A DNA stretch of 64,000 nucleotides from Amycolatopsis mediterranei (GTDB lineage Bacteria; Actinomycetota; Actinomycetes; Mycobacteriales; Pseudonocardiaceae): contig NZ_CP100416.1 in the NCBI RefSeq assembly GCF_026017845.1, forward strand, positions 324,972 through 388,971, in the 5' to 3' direction. The position numbers were made by a program, and so were the translations under genes. Shown here one piece after another: positions 49,977 to 58,290 of the stretch (the first letter of the stretch is position 1; the number at the start of each line of letters is the position of its first letter). A model generated the notes under the pieces. That model made no database searches and had not been told where the DNA came from. It saw only the letters and a list, made by a program, of their open reading frames with translations.

Positions 49977-50660
49977 TTATTGGCAATCGATCACGGGTTC
50001 CGCCGGCACCTCGCACCGCATTCGGTTCTGAAATTTCAAGTACGCCAATCTGAAGGCGTTGTCATCTACAGGTTGGAAGCGGACCGTTGAACCGACACCT
50101 GACGGAAGAATTGAAGCCAACGCTGAGGCGAGAGCCCACGCCTCACCGCTACCGTAAACGTATGCCTGATTGAGTGCGCTCTGAAAAGATTGTTTCGAAT
50201 CCTGCCAGGCGTGGGCGATGTTTTGATCGGTCGAAACTTGCGGTTTTGATACAAGTGCGCGACTGTGTTCGTCAGCCAGATTGTTACTTCTCAGTTCAAA
50301 ATCGTTCGCCGCGTCAAGCAGTGTCGCATAAACTTGCGAACGCTTGATCCGCGCCTCATCTTTTAGGGCAGATTTTCGGCTCGTCTGCTGTTGATCTATG
50401 GCGGCTTGATATGCGCCGTTGGCAGAAATATATGAAGCGAGGACAGCCGCAGTTCCTGTCACGGACGCCGCCACGAACGCTGCCACGAAAGTCTTCACGT
50501 GGTCCTTGCCGAGCGTGCTCGACAGCCGCGCCTTCCGCCTAGTTTCTGGGCCTCCGTGGTCTTGGCGTTCGGCCTCTGAGGGCTCGGACGCGGGTGCAGG
50601 TGCGGTCTCCGCCCTTCTGTCGGCAGACTCCGGCTCGTCGGGCCTATCCACAGCGGTCAC
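49977..50660 (-). CDS. Single-pass membrane protein with coiled-coil ectodomain
   Basis: The 227-residue protein has a polar cytoplasmic start, one helix (HVKTFVAAFVAASVTGTAAV, about 54-75) and a helical, charged outer part (AAIDQQQTSRKSALKDEARI, then YATLLDAANDFELRSNNLAD). The GTG start overlaps the upstream stop (GTGA). GC is clearly lower than in neighbours. It resembles no named family; an entry-exclusion or sensor role is possible. Confidence 0.65.
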   Translation of the reverse strand: MTAVDRPDEPESADRRAETAPAPASEPSEAERQDHGGPETRRKARLSSTLGKDHVKTFVAAFVAASVTGTAAVLASYISANGAYQAAIDQQQTSRKSALKDEARIKRSQVYATLLDAANDFELRSNNLADEHSRALVSKPQVSTDQNIAHAWQDSKQSFQSALNQAYVYGSGEAWALASALASILPSGVGSTVRFQPVDDNAFRLAYLKFQNRMRCEVPAEPVIDCQ

Positions 50661-51118
50661 CGTACCTTTGGCAGCTCGAAGGGGGTGTCTTGTTGCGGTC
50701 GTATCGTTGGCTCTAGGAGATCAGTCGCATGCAGTTCACCTGGGGTTACGCGGGGCTGCACCGTGCCCAAGAGGGGGGCCAGTCTCCAGCGGTCACGGCC
50801 GTCCGTGATCGTGGCGAGGACGACGAGTTGAGCACCGCCGGGCGGTGCGCCCTCCTCGCCCGGAAATCGGTAGGCACTTGCCCTGTAGTCGCCGACGGGC
50901 AGACTCGATCTTTCGGTCGATCGAGCCGCTGTCGGGAAGGGCTGCTGTCCCGCGACACTCCGAGGACGCCCCGAAACTCCGGCTCCCAGGGGACAGCAGT
51001 CAGCGAATACCAGGTCAACGCGTCGACACTTACGCTCTCCTAAAGCCCCCCACCAGGCTCGTCGCCGCGGTGTCCAGCCTGGTGGGTGGCACCTGGGAGC
51101 TTGCGGGTCCAAGGTCAC
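50657..51118 (-). CDS. Hypothetical protein coupled to membrane gene
   Basis: The 153-codon frame ends in a TGA that overlaps the GTG of the membrane gene. The last half reads like a real protein (AQLVVLATITDGRDRWRLAP, then GELHATDLLEPTIRPQQDTP), but the first part is Arg/Pro-rich and may not be translated. The only in-frame ATG is at 51118. The call rests on the overlap and the C-terminal codon pattern. Confidence 0.4.
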   Translation of the reverse strand: MTLDPQAPRCHPPGWTPRRRAWWGALGERKCRRVDLVFADCCPLGAGVSGRPRSVAGQQPFPTAARSTERSSLPVGDYRASAYRFPGEEGAPPGGAQLVVLATITDGRDRWRLAPLLGTVQPRVTPGELHATDLLEPTIRPQQDTPFELPKVR

Positions 51119-51167
51119 GCAGCGTTAACGTTCCCGGGAACCTGTCAGGGTTGCCGCGTGCACCGGA

Positions 51168-51187
51168 AGGTCTCAAAGAGGGTCTCA
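51168..51187. promoter_or_regulatory. Two GGTCTCA repeats, right-hand integrase arm sites
   Basis: AGGTCTCA at 51168 and GGGTCTCA at 51180 repeat the sequence found three times inside attL, with the same spacing. They lie 95 bases inside attR. Confidence 0.6.
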
Positions 51188-51281
51188 GCCGTCACCGTTC
51201 AACGTCGTGCACAGCGGACATCAAAGCTTGCTGACCTGCGCTGATTCGATCCGCGGACGATGCTGAACTCACAACCCAAGA

Positions 51282-51328
51282 CCTGAAAAGCGGAAGGTCG
51301 CCGGTTCGACCCCGGCCCTGGCCACCGT
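51282..51328 (+). repeat. attR core (47-bp direct repeat, right copy)
   Basis: Identical to 27986-28032. It repeats the anticodon loop to the 3' end of tRNA-Phe but has no 5' half of a tRNA before it. It marks the right end of the AICE. Confidence 0.95.
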
Positions 51329-51334
51329 TCGAAG

Positions 51335-51365
51335 AAGCCGTCTTGACCTCGGGTCGAGGCGGCTT
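51335..51365 (+). terminator. Original terminator of tRNA-Phe
   Basis: The arms AAGCCG...GACC and GGTC...CGGCTT pair with two mismatches and are followed by TCTT. It lies seven bases after attR, where it would have followed tRNA-Phe before the element inserted. Confidence 0.7.
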
Positions 51366-51437
51366 TCTTGTGTCCAGGAACACCGGGTGTCGCGGGCGTT
51401 GCCGGGCCGGCGGAAAATGTCGGTGTCTCCAGGCATC

Positions 51438-52025
51438 ATGTCCCCCGTGACGCAGAACGTCTGGGATGCCGAAGCAGCCACGTTCGACGAGCAGCCCGAT
51501 CATGGCCTGCGGGATCCCGTCGTCCGTGCCGCCTGGGCTGAGCTGCTTCTGCCCCTGCTGCCGCCGGCGCCTGCCGGGGTTGTCGATCTCGGGTGCGGGA
51601 CCGGCAGCCTCACCCTGCTCCTGGCCGAGGCCGGGCACGAAGTCTGCGGGGTGGACCTCTCCGAGCGGATGCTCGACGCGGCCCGCGCGAAGACCGCGGG
51701 CCTCCAGGTCGAGCTGCGGCTGGGTGATGCGGCCGATCCGCCCTGTCCGGACCACTCCTGCGACGTCGTCCTGGTGCGGCACGTGCTGTGGGCCATGCCG
51801 GACCCGGCCGCCGCCGTGGGGCGGTGGGTTCGGCTGCTGCGGCCGGGTGGCCTGCTGCTTCTCGTCGAAGGCCGGTGGTCCACCGGCGCCGGGATCACCG
51901 CCGCCGAATGCCGGGAACTCGTGCGCGCGCACCGGGAGGAAGCGACTGTCCGGCAGCTGACCGATCCGGCGTTGTGGGGCGCCGAAATCGAGGACGAGCG
52001 ATACCTCGTCGTCAGCCGCAGCTGA
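51438..52025 (+). CDS. Class I SAM-dependent methyltransferase
   Basis: The 195-residue protein has motif I VVDLGCGTGSLTLLLAEAGH, an acidic motif II (VCGVDLSERMLDAA), DVVLVRHVLWAMPDP and LRPGGLLLLVEG. It is of the UbiE/Methyltransf_11 type and acts on a small molecule not known from sequence. Start chosen at ATG 51438; a GTG at 51447 is also possible. Confidence 0.88.
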   Translation: MSPVTQNVWDAEAATFDEQPDHGLRDPVVRAAWAELLLPLLPPAPAGVVDLGCGTGSLTLLLAEAGHEVCGVDLSERMLDAARAKTAGLQVELRLGDAADPPCPDHSCDVVLVRHVLWAMPDPAAAVGRWVRLLRPGGLLLLVEGRWSTGAGITAAECRELVRAHREEATVRQLTDPALWGAEIEDERYLVVSRS

Positions 52026-52168
52026 GAAGGCGGACATCGAAGCAGACTGGCCGCGGACTAGGCCGAACGAGTGAACCGCTGAAGGGCGTGTCCGGTCCAC
52101 GGCGACAGCATCGACCCACCGGCGAAGGCAGCCCGATCGCGGGCCGCCGCCGACACCGGGAGCCGACC

Positions 52169-52519
52169 ATGCGTTACCTGCTGACCCTCCACATGAACCC
52201 CACCCTCTGGGCCACCCTGACCGACGAGCAGAAGAACGGCGTCTACGAAGGGCACGGTGCCTTCATCAAACTCGTCACCGAGTCGGGCGAGATGGTCGAG
52301 ACGAAGGCGCTCGCCGAACCCGCCGAAACTACGACCGTCCAGGTCAAGGACGGCGTGGCGCACACCAAAACCGGTGGCTTCGTCGAGTCCGACGCCTTCC
52401 TCTGCGGTTACTACATCGTCGACGTCGAGAGCGAAGCGCGGGCCGTCGAGCTGGCCGCGAAGATCCCCGACGCCCAGTACACCGCGGTCGAGGTGCGGAA
52501 GATCGTTCACGAAGGTTGA
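52169..52519 (+). CDS. YciI-like (YCII-related) protein
   Basis: The 116-residue protein begins MRYLLTLHMNP, has GHGAFIKLVTESGEMVETKA and ends in GYYIVDVESEARAVELAAKI. This is the dimeric alpha-beta barrel of the DGPF/YciI family, often linked with ECF sigma factors. It lacks an obvious catalytic motif. Function unknown; family firm. Confidence 0.85.
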   Translation: MRYLLTLHMNPTLWATLTDEQKNGVYEGHGAFIKLVTESGEMVETKALAEPAETTTVQVKDGVAHTKTGGFVESDAFLCGYYIVDVESEARAVELAAKIPDAQYTAVEVRKIVHEG

Positions 52520-52552
52520 CCTCCAGTGCGGTCGAGGGTCCACCATGGACCC

Positions 52553-53344
52553 ATGACCACCGAAGGGGAATGGGGCATCGGCGCCGTCGATCTCGACGCC
52601 TACCTCGCGCGTGTCGGGCAGCCTCGGCGGGCGCCGTCCGAAGCCGCGCTCACCGATCTCATGCGGGCGCACGTGAAAGCCATCCCGTTCGAGAACGTCG
52701 ACGTCGTTCTCGGGCAGCACCAAGGGATTTCGCTCGACGTCGTGAGCGCGAAGCTCGTCGGACGGCGGCGGGGCGGCTACTGCTACGAACACAGTGGCCT
52801 CTTCGCCGCCGTCCTCGAACAGCTCGGTTACACCGTGCACCGGCTTTCCGCGCGCGTGCAGCCGCGGCGGCCCGGGCCCTACACCCACATGACGCTCGTC
52901 GTGGACGTGGACGGCCGGCAGTTCCTCGCCGACGTCGGGTTCGGGGCCGGGATCCTCGATCCCATGCCGCTCGTCGACGGCCACGAGGTCGACCAAGCCG
53001 GGTGGCCGCATCGCATCAAGCAGAACGACGGCTGGTGGACGCTGCAGAAGGGAGACGAGGACATCCTCGAATTCCGCCTCAACGAGATGCACCCCATCGA
53101 CTACGAGGTCTACCACCACTACACGTCGACGCACCCGAAGTCGCCGTTCACCGGCCGCCTGGTGATCATGACGATCGAGCCGGGCGTCAGCCGCACGCTC
53201 CTCGGGCGAGAACTCACCGTCGAAAAGCCCGGCGGCAGCAGGGAAGCCGCCACCGTCGCGCCCGACGAGCTCGACACCACCCTCAAGGAGCTGGGCATCG
53301 AGCTGACCGCGGACGAACTGGAGCGGCTGAAGAACGTCTACTGA
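52553..53344 (+). CDS. nat: Arylamine N-acetyltransferase
   Basis: The 263-residue protein has the NAT catalytic triad: Cys77 in RGGYCYEHS, His112 in PYTHMTLV and Asp127 in LADVGFG. IPFENVDVVLGQ is the usual N-terminal motif. It moves an acetyl group from acetyl-CoA to arylamines or hydrazines, and related enzymes close macrolactam rings in ansamycin synthesis. No such cluster lies nearby. It ends overlapping the EAL gene by seven bases. Confidence 0.95.
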   Translation: MTTEGEWGIGAVDLDAYLARVGQPRRAPSEAALTDLMRAHVKAIPFENVDVVLGQHQGISLDVVSAKLVGRRRGGYCYEHSGLFAAVLEQLGYTVHRLSARVQPRRPGPYTHMTLVVDVDGRQFLADVGFGAGILDPMPLVDGHEVDQAGWPHRIKQNDGWWTLQKGDEDILEFRLNEMHPIDYEVYHHYTSTHPKSPFTGRLVIMTIEPGVSRTLLGRELTVEKPGGSREAATVAPDELDTTLKELGIELTADELERLKNVY

Positions 53345-55659
53345 TCGAACAGCTCGGCCGCCGAGACGGGGCGGCCGAGGTGGTAGCCCTGCGCCTGGTC
53401 GCAGCCGAGCGCGCGGAGCAGCTCCAGCTGCTCCGCCGACTCGACGCCCTCGGCGATCACCGTCAGGTCCACCGCGTGGGCCATCGCGATGATGCTCGTG
53501 ACGATCGCCTCCGCGTCCCGCGACTCGGCGATCCCGGTGATGAACGAACGGTCGATCTTGAGCGTGTCCAGCGTCAGCCGGCGCAGTTGCGCGAGCGACG
53601 AATAACCCGTGCCGAAGTCGTCGATCGCCAGGAGCACGCCCAGGGAACGCAGCGACGCCAGCACTTCCGCGGCCGCTTCCTGGTCGCGCATCAACGCGCT
53701 TTCGGTGACCTCCAAGCACAGCGCGCCGGCCGGCAGCCCGGTGGCCGCCAGCGCGTCCTGGACCGCGGGCACCAGGTGCGGGTCGTCGAGCTGGCGGGCG
53801 GAGAGGTTGACCTTCAGCGTCAGGTCCAGGCCTTGCTGCACGCGCCGCGCGGCGAGCTCGCGGGTCGTCGCGCGCAGCATCTCCTTGCCGATGACGTTGA
53901 TCAGGTCGCTTTCTTCGGCGAGGGGGATGAACTCCGCCGGCGAAATCGCGCCGTGCCGGGGGTGCGTCCACCGCAGCAGCGCCTCCACCGCGACCATCTC
54001 GCCGGTCCGCAGGTCGACGACCGGCTGGTAGGCGGGCCAAAGCTGGCCGTCGTGGACCGCGTAGCGCAGGTCCTGCTCCATCCGCAGCCGTCGCTGCATC
54101 CGCTCGCGCAGGCCGACGTCGAAGAAGTGGTGCCGCCCGCGGCCGAGCGATTTCGCCTGGTACATCGCGACATCCGCGTCGCGCAGCAGGTCCTCGGCGC
54201 TGCGGCGGTCGTCGCGGCCGACGAGCACGACGCCGATGCTCGCGTCCAGGTGCAGCTGCCTGCCGAGGACGCCGATCGGCTCGGCCAGCGCGGCCCGCAG
54301 GTGTTCGGCCAGCGCGTGGACCTCGACGGGGTCGGTGACTTCGGCGGTGACGACGACGAACTCGTCGCCGCCGAGCCGGCCGACCAGGTCGTCGCGACCG
54401 GAGCTGCGGCGCAGGCGTTCGCCGACGATCCGCAGCACCTGGTCGCCGACCGAGTGCCCGAGCGAATCGTTGATGACCTTGAACTTGTCCAGGTCGAGGA
54501 ACAGCACGGTGACCGCGCCCCGCTCGCGGGCGTCGAGCCCGCCGAGCACCAGGGTCCGGTTCGCCAGCCGGGTCAGCGGGTCGTGGGTGGCGTCGTAGGC
54601 GAGCTGCGCGCTGATCGCGCGGGTCTCGGTGATGTCGGTGAACGACGTGACCACGGCCATCGCCGCCGGGTCGTCCGGAGCGAGCAGCCGCGAGGTCAGC
54701 GACACCCAGACGTCGCGGCCGTCCGGCCGGCGCAGGCGGACGACCAGGCCGTTGTGCGTGACCCCGGTCCGCCGCGTCTGCACCGACGGCATCTCCTCCG
54801 GCGGGATCCACTTCCCGGATTCGGTGAACAGCGTCAGCGTGTGGCACGGGACGCCGATCAGGTCGGCTTCGGCGACGCCGAGGATCCGGCAGGCCGCCGG
54901 GTTCGCCGCTTCGATGAGCCCACCGGGGCCCATCACGAGCACGCCTTCGTCGAGCGACGCGACGACCGTGCGGTAGTTCTGCTCCGCCCGCCGCCGCGCG
55001 GTTTCGTCGGCGCAGACGAGCACGTACCCGTCGTTCATCTCGGCTGCCGAGACGCGGACCGCCAGGGGAGCGCCGTCGCGGTGCCGGTGCACCGCTTCCG
55101 CGACGCCGCCGCCGCGCCGGATGGCCGGCAGGTCCAGCGGTGCGCCGACGAGCTCGCTCGCGCGCCGCCCGACCGCTTCGGCCGCCGTCCAGCCGTATAC
55201 TGCCTCGGCGGCCGGGTTCCAGCTGGTCACGACGCCTTCGCCGGTGGTCGCGATCAGCGCGTCGCTGACGTGCGACACCAGTGCGGCCTGGTAGCGGAGG
55301 GCGTCGGCGGCCGCCTTCTTCGCCGTGATGTCGCGCATGACGACCTGGTACGCGGCCTCCCCGAGGCGCACCAGCACCGTCTCGACGGCGAACTTGCTGC
55401 CGTCCAGCCGGGACATCAGCGCTTCGACGGGCTCGCTGGCCTGCCCCGGCTCCGTCAGCTGGACGAGCTTCTCGACCAGCACGGCTTGCGCGTCCTCGGC
55501 GACGAACTCGGTGAACCGGCGGCCGACGACCTCGTCGGCGGAACGCGCGGCGAAGGTTTCGAGGGCCGCGCGGTTGGCGTAGGTGAGCACGCCGTGCTCG
55601 TGCACGCAGATCGCGTCCGGACTCAGCTCGACCAGTTCGGCGAGCGAGTCGGCCTGCAT
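53338..55659 (-). CDS. PAS-GGDEF-EAL cyclic di-GMP signalling protein
   Basis: The 773-residue protein has three PAS-like sensor domains (about 1-115, 120-235 and 240-365), a GGDEF domain with GRLGGDEFVVV and an EAL domain with VAVEALLRW, LDLTLKVNLSARQL and LAIDDFGTGYSS. Both catalytic motifs are intact, so it can make and degrade c-di-GMP. No membrane helix is seen, so it is probably a soluble protein sensing small ligands or redox. The start is at ATG 55659. Confidence 0.94.
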   Translation of the reverse strand: MQADSLAELVELSPDAICVHEHGVLTYANRAALETFAARSADEVVGRRFTEFVAEDAQAVLVEKLVQLTEPGQASEPVEALMSRLDGSKFAVETVLVRLGEAAYQVVMRDITAKKAAADALRYQAALVSHVSDALIATTGEGVVTSWNPAAEAVYGWTAAEAVGRRASELVGAPLDLPAIRRGGGVAEAVHRHRDGAPLAVRVSAAEMNDGYVLVCADETARRRAEQNYRTVVASLDEGVLVMGPGGLIEAANPAACRILGVAEADLIGVPCHTLTLFTESGKWIPPEEMPSVQTRRTGVTHNGLVVRLRRPDGRDVWVSLTSRLLAPDDPAAMAVVTSFTDITETRAISAQLAYDATHDPLTRLANRTLVLGGLDARERGAVTVLFLDLDKFKVINDSLGHSVGDQVLRIVGERLRRSSGRDDLVGRLGGDEFVVVTAEVTDPVEVHALAEHLRAALAEPIGVLGRQLHLDASIGVVLVGRDDRRSAEDLLRDADVAMYQAKSLGRGRHHFFDVGLRERMQRRLRMEQDLRYAVHDGQLWPAYQPVVDLRTGEMVAVEALLRWTHPRHGAISPAEFIPLAEESDLINVIGKEMLRATTRELAARRVQQGLDLTLKVNLSARQLDDPHLVPAVQDALAATGLPAGALCLEVTESALMRDQEAAAEVLASLRSLGVLLAIDDFGTGYSSLAQLRRLTLDTLKIDRSFITGIAESRDAEAIVTSIIAMAHAVDLTVIAEGVESAEQLELLRALGCDQAQGYHLGRPVSAAELFDQ

Positions 55660-55724
55660 GTGCGTCCGTCCCCCGTGAAGTCGGCGTGTGGCTCGTCGAT
55701 TACACCACCGACTCCGGCCCGTGC

Positions 55725-56450
55725 CTACCCGGCGAAATCCGGGCTCGGCCTGCGGATGCGCTCCCGCAGCCACGGTCCGCAGACCAGCAGCCCGAAGTGC
55801 GCGGCGAACGCGTGGCCGAGCAGCGTGACGATCGAGTCGAGGCTCGTCGGGTCGTCGCTCAGCCAGATCGCCGCGATGAACGCCTCCGTCGCGGCCAGCG
55901 CCAGCAGGCGCGCGCGGCCGGGCAGGAGGAACACCAGCGCGCCGGCGGTGGTGAAGAAGCCGTAGCTGACGCCGATGTCGAGCCAGTGCCCGGCCGAGTT
56001 CGGCAGCACGTGCGCACTGATCAGCGCCATCACCGGCAGTTCGGTGACGAGGGTGGCCACGATGTGGCCGGCGAGGAACACCAGCGCCGTGCGGCGGGCG
56101 CCGAACCGGCGTTCCAGCGGCGCGACGGCGATCGCGAAGATCAGGGCGTAGACGAGCCAGTTTTCGCCGGGCAGCCAGATCGCGCTGCTCAGCAGGGAGG
56201 TCAGCGGGCGCCGCCACAGGTTGTGGGCGTCGGTGCTGGAGAGCTGGAGCAGCCGGGTCGTCAGCGCCGGGTCGGCGAACTCGAGCAGCAGCGTCGTGGC
56301 CAGCAGAACGACCAGGTAGCCGAAGGTGAACGGCGTCGTCTTCGGGTTGGGGACGTACCGGAGCAACGCCCACGGACTGCGGCGCGCGACGGCGATCGAG
56401 GGGATCGGCCGTTCGGCTCTCAGCAGCATGGACTGAGCTTCGGGGGTCAT
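55725..56450 (-). CDS. Rhomboid-like membrane protein
   Basis: The 241-residue protein has about six membrane helices. It keeps a GxSxG-like motif (DIGVSYGFF) and a later His (TLLGHAFAAH), in positions fitting the Ser-His dyad of rhomboid proteases. Overall similarity to active rhomboids is low. It could be an active intramembrane protease or a pseudo-enzyme. Separated from the GGDEF gene by 65 bases. Confidence 0.72.
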   Translation of the reverse strand: MTPEAQSMLLRAERPIPSIAVARRSPWALLRYVPNPKTTPFTFGYLVVLLATTLLLEFADPALTTRLLQLSSTDAHNLWRRPLTSLLSSAIWLPGENWLVYALIFAIAVAPLERRFGARRTALVFLAGHIVATLVTELPVMALISAHVLPNSAGHWLDIGVSYGFFTTAGALVFLLPGRARLLALAATEAFIAAIWLSDDPTSLDSIVTLLGHAFAAHFGLLVCGPWLRERIRRPSPDFAG

Positions 56451-56619
56451 GCTGGGAGTATCACGAGTGCCAGCTTAGAAAACGCTGTGGATGTCACTCA
56501 CTGTCAGACTTTGCGTTACGTGACGAATTTTTGCCGGACCTTCACCCGTTCGGGGGGCTTTTGGGGTAAGAATACGGCCACGATGTCGGCCGAAAGGCCT
56601 CTCGGGAAGGTCTGCCGGG

Positions 56620-57180
56620 GTGAACGACGAGGTATCGGTCGCCGAGCTGCTCGTGCGCGAGGGCTGGGGCGACCGTCCGGGACCGGGCCAGTCGCGCTGG
56701 CGAGTGGTCGCGGTGATGCTCGCCGTCATCGTGGGCTGCGGCGCCGCCGCGGCGCTGGTCGCCTTCGGCGGCAAAGAGCGCGAGGACGCCTCCCCGGTCG
56801 ACCAGATCCAGGTCATCCCCTTCCCACAGCGCACCACCGGGCTGGGCGGCGCCGACCAGGCCACGGACTCACCGCCGGACGGTGGGATCGGTGGCGGCAC
56901 CGGCGGCGATGTCGTCACGGCGTCGAACGAGCACCGCGGCACCGTGACCGAGGTGCCGGGCCGCAACCCGGCCACCGAAACCGCCGGAATCGGTTCCGGA
57001 CCCGGGTCCGCGACGCCGACCGCCACACCGTCCGGCTCCGCCCCCGCGACCACCGGCGGCGCCTCGACGACACCCCCGCCGACCGGGAACCCGACGTCGC
57101 CCGGCGGCCGCCCGCCGACCCCGACCCCGACTTCGGCACCGCCCCGGCCGACGACGTGCTTCCTGGTCATCTGCTGGTGA
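56620..57180 (+). CDS. Single-pass membrane protein with Pro/Thr-rich outer tail
   Basis: The 186-residue protein has a short cytoplasmic part (VAELLVREGWGDRPGPG), a helix (WRVVAVMLAVIVGCGAAAAL) and a low-complexity Gly/Thr/Pro extracellular region ending in a Cys pair near the end (TTCFLVICW). The start is GTG at 56620 after GGAAGG. Function unknown. Confidence 0.7.
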   Translation: MNDEVSVAELLVREGWGDRPGPGQSRWRVVAVMLAVIVGCGAAAALVAFGGKEREDASPVDQIQVIPFPQRTTGLGGADQATDSPPDGGIGGGTGGDVVTASNEHRGTVTEVPGRNPATETAGIGSGPGSATPTATPSGSAPATTGGASTTPPPTGNPTSPGGRPPTPTPTSAPPRPTTCFLVICW

Positions 57181-57627
57181 TCAGGCCAGCCGCTCCGCGA
57201 GGTCGCTGAAGTCCGAGGTGTTCCAGCGCTCCGGGCGCATCACGATCGCGATGTTGCTCCCGTGGGCCTCGTCGGTCGCGTCGGTGTAGGCCTCGCTCAC
57301 GCCCGGCGGCAGGTAGCGCGCCGCCATCTCGTGCCGCTCCGCCTTCGTCATCGGCCACGACTCCACCACCGGTCCCTCGACCGAGACGTACTTGTAGACG
57401 CCGTCCTGCTGCTGGACGCACAGCGCGAACCGGCCGGCCGCCTCGATCAGCCGGGCCTTCCGCAGGCCCGGTGACGTCATCACGACGACGTCGCCACCCG
57501 GCTCGTAGCGGTACCAGATCGGCGTGGTCAGCGGCGCCCGCCCGGGCTCGGCCGCAACGCTCAGCACGCCGACCTGGGGCTCGGCGAGGAACGCTTCGCG
57601 CTCGTCCTTGGTCATCTTGCGGGCCAT
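57181..57627 (-). CDS. PPOX-class (pyridoxamine-5'-phosphate-oxidase-like) flavin/F420-binding protein
   Basis: The 148-residue protein has a split-barrel fold: VGVLSVAAEPGRAPLTTPIW, MTSPGLRKARLIEAAGRFAL and YKYVSVEGPVV. Such proteins bind FMN or F420 and act as oxidoreductases. The gene is divergent from a TetR regulator that probably controls it. Confidence 0.87.
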   Translation of the reverse strand: MARKMTKDEREAFLAEPQVGVLSVAAEPGRAPLTTPIWYRYEPGGDVVVMTSPGLRKARLIEAAGRFALCVQQQDGVYKYVSVEGPVVESWPMTKAERHEMAARYLPPGVSEAYTDATDEAHGSNIAIVMRPERWNTSDFSDLAERLA

Positions 57628-57714
57628 CGAGAACTCCTTAAGGCAATTGGATTTGACTTAAGGCTAGCCATAGCTCGACCACTAAGGCAAGCGGCTTTGC
57701 TTTAGGATGGGTGA
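57628..57714. promoter_or_regulatory. TetR operator region
   Basis: Two related inverted repeats lie between the divergent genes: TTAAGGCAA...TTGACTTAAGG (57638-57663) and CTAAGGCAAGC...TTTGCTTTAG (57682-57705). Both overlap likely promoters, fitting control of both genes by the TetR protein. Confidence 0.65.
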
Positions 57715-58290
57715 ATGACCCGACCCGGCGGCCGCAGTGCCCGTGTCCGCGACGCGGTGCACGACGCCGTCGTCGAGCTGCTCGCCGCCGGGGAGATCGA
57801 CGCGGCGATCCCGAAGATCGCCGAGCGGGCGGGCGTGAACCCCACCAGCATCTACCGGCGCTGGGGCAGCCGTGACGCGCTGCTACTCGACGCGGCGGTG
57901 ACGCGCCTGCGGTCGACGTCCCCGATCCCGGACACCGGCTCGCTGCGCGGCGACCTGCTCGGCTGGGCCGAGGGCGTCGAACGCGCGATGCGCGACCGGC
58001 ACGGCCAGATCCTGCTCCGCGCGCTCGTCGCCACCTTGCGGCCGGACGAGAAGCCGCTCGAGTACCTCCGGGCCCGCGGCGACGACCTGCAGGCCACCCT
58101 CGACAAGGCCGAGGCGCGCGGTGAGCCGGTGCCGTCGGTCGACGAGGTGCTCGACTTCGTTCTGGCCCCGCTCTACCTGCGCGTGCTGTTCCGGCGCGCG
58201 GTCGAGCCGGGCACCGGAACCGTGCTCGTCGACCGGCTGCTCAGGGTGCCTCGAGCAGATCCGGCTCCGAGCGACGGCCGAGGTGGTTGA
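57715..58290 (+). CDS. TetR-family transcriptional regulator
   Basis: The 191-residue protein has a TetR helix-turn-helix (IPKIAERAGVNPTSIYRRWG) and a helical ligand domain like the TetR C-terminal class with GDLLGWAEGVERAMRDR. It probably represses itself and the divergent PPOX-fold gene. Its 3' end overlaps the convergent permease gene by 50 bases, which is unusual. Confidence 0.92.
   Translation: MTRPGGRSARVRDAVHDAVVELLAAGEIDAAIPKIAERAGVNPTSIYRRWGSRDALLLDAAVTRLRSTSPIPDTGSLRGDLLGWAEGVERAMRDRHGQILLRALVATLRPDEKPLEYLRARGDDLQATLDKAEARGEPVPSVDEVLDFVLAPLYLRVLFRRAVEPGTGTVLVDRLLRVPRADPAPSDGRGG

Larger units (their letters stand above)
27986..51328. mobile_element. Integrated AICE (actinomycete integrative and conjugative element), primase-polymerase type
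   Basis: About 23.3 kb bounded by identical 47-bp repeats, the left one being the 3' part of tRNA-Phe. It holds a tyrosine integrase and excisionase beside the tRNA, a primase-polymerase with DUF3631 helicase and SSB, an FtsK-like translocase with Spd-like membrane proteins, a GntR regulator and Nudix genes. This is the known AICE (pSAM2-like) plan, in which double-stranded DNA is moved by one FtsK-type protein. The replication genes place it with elements using a primase-polymerase rather than RepSA. The right 5 kb are AT-richer and carry broken genes. Confidence 0.95.

Noticed and set aside
51282..51328. Second tRNA-Phe gene at the right end
   Set aside because: Only the 3' part from the anticodon loop is present; no 5' acceptor or D arm precedes it.
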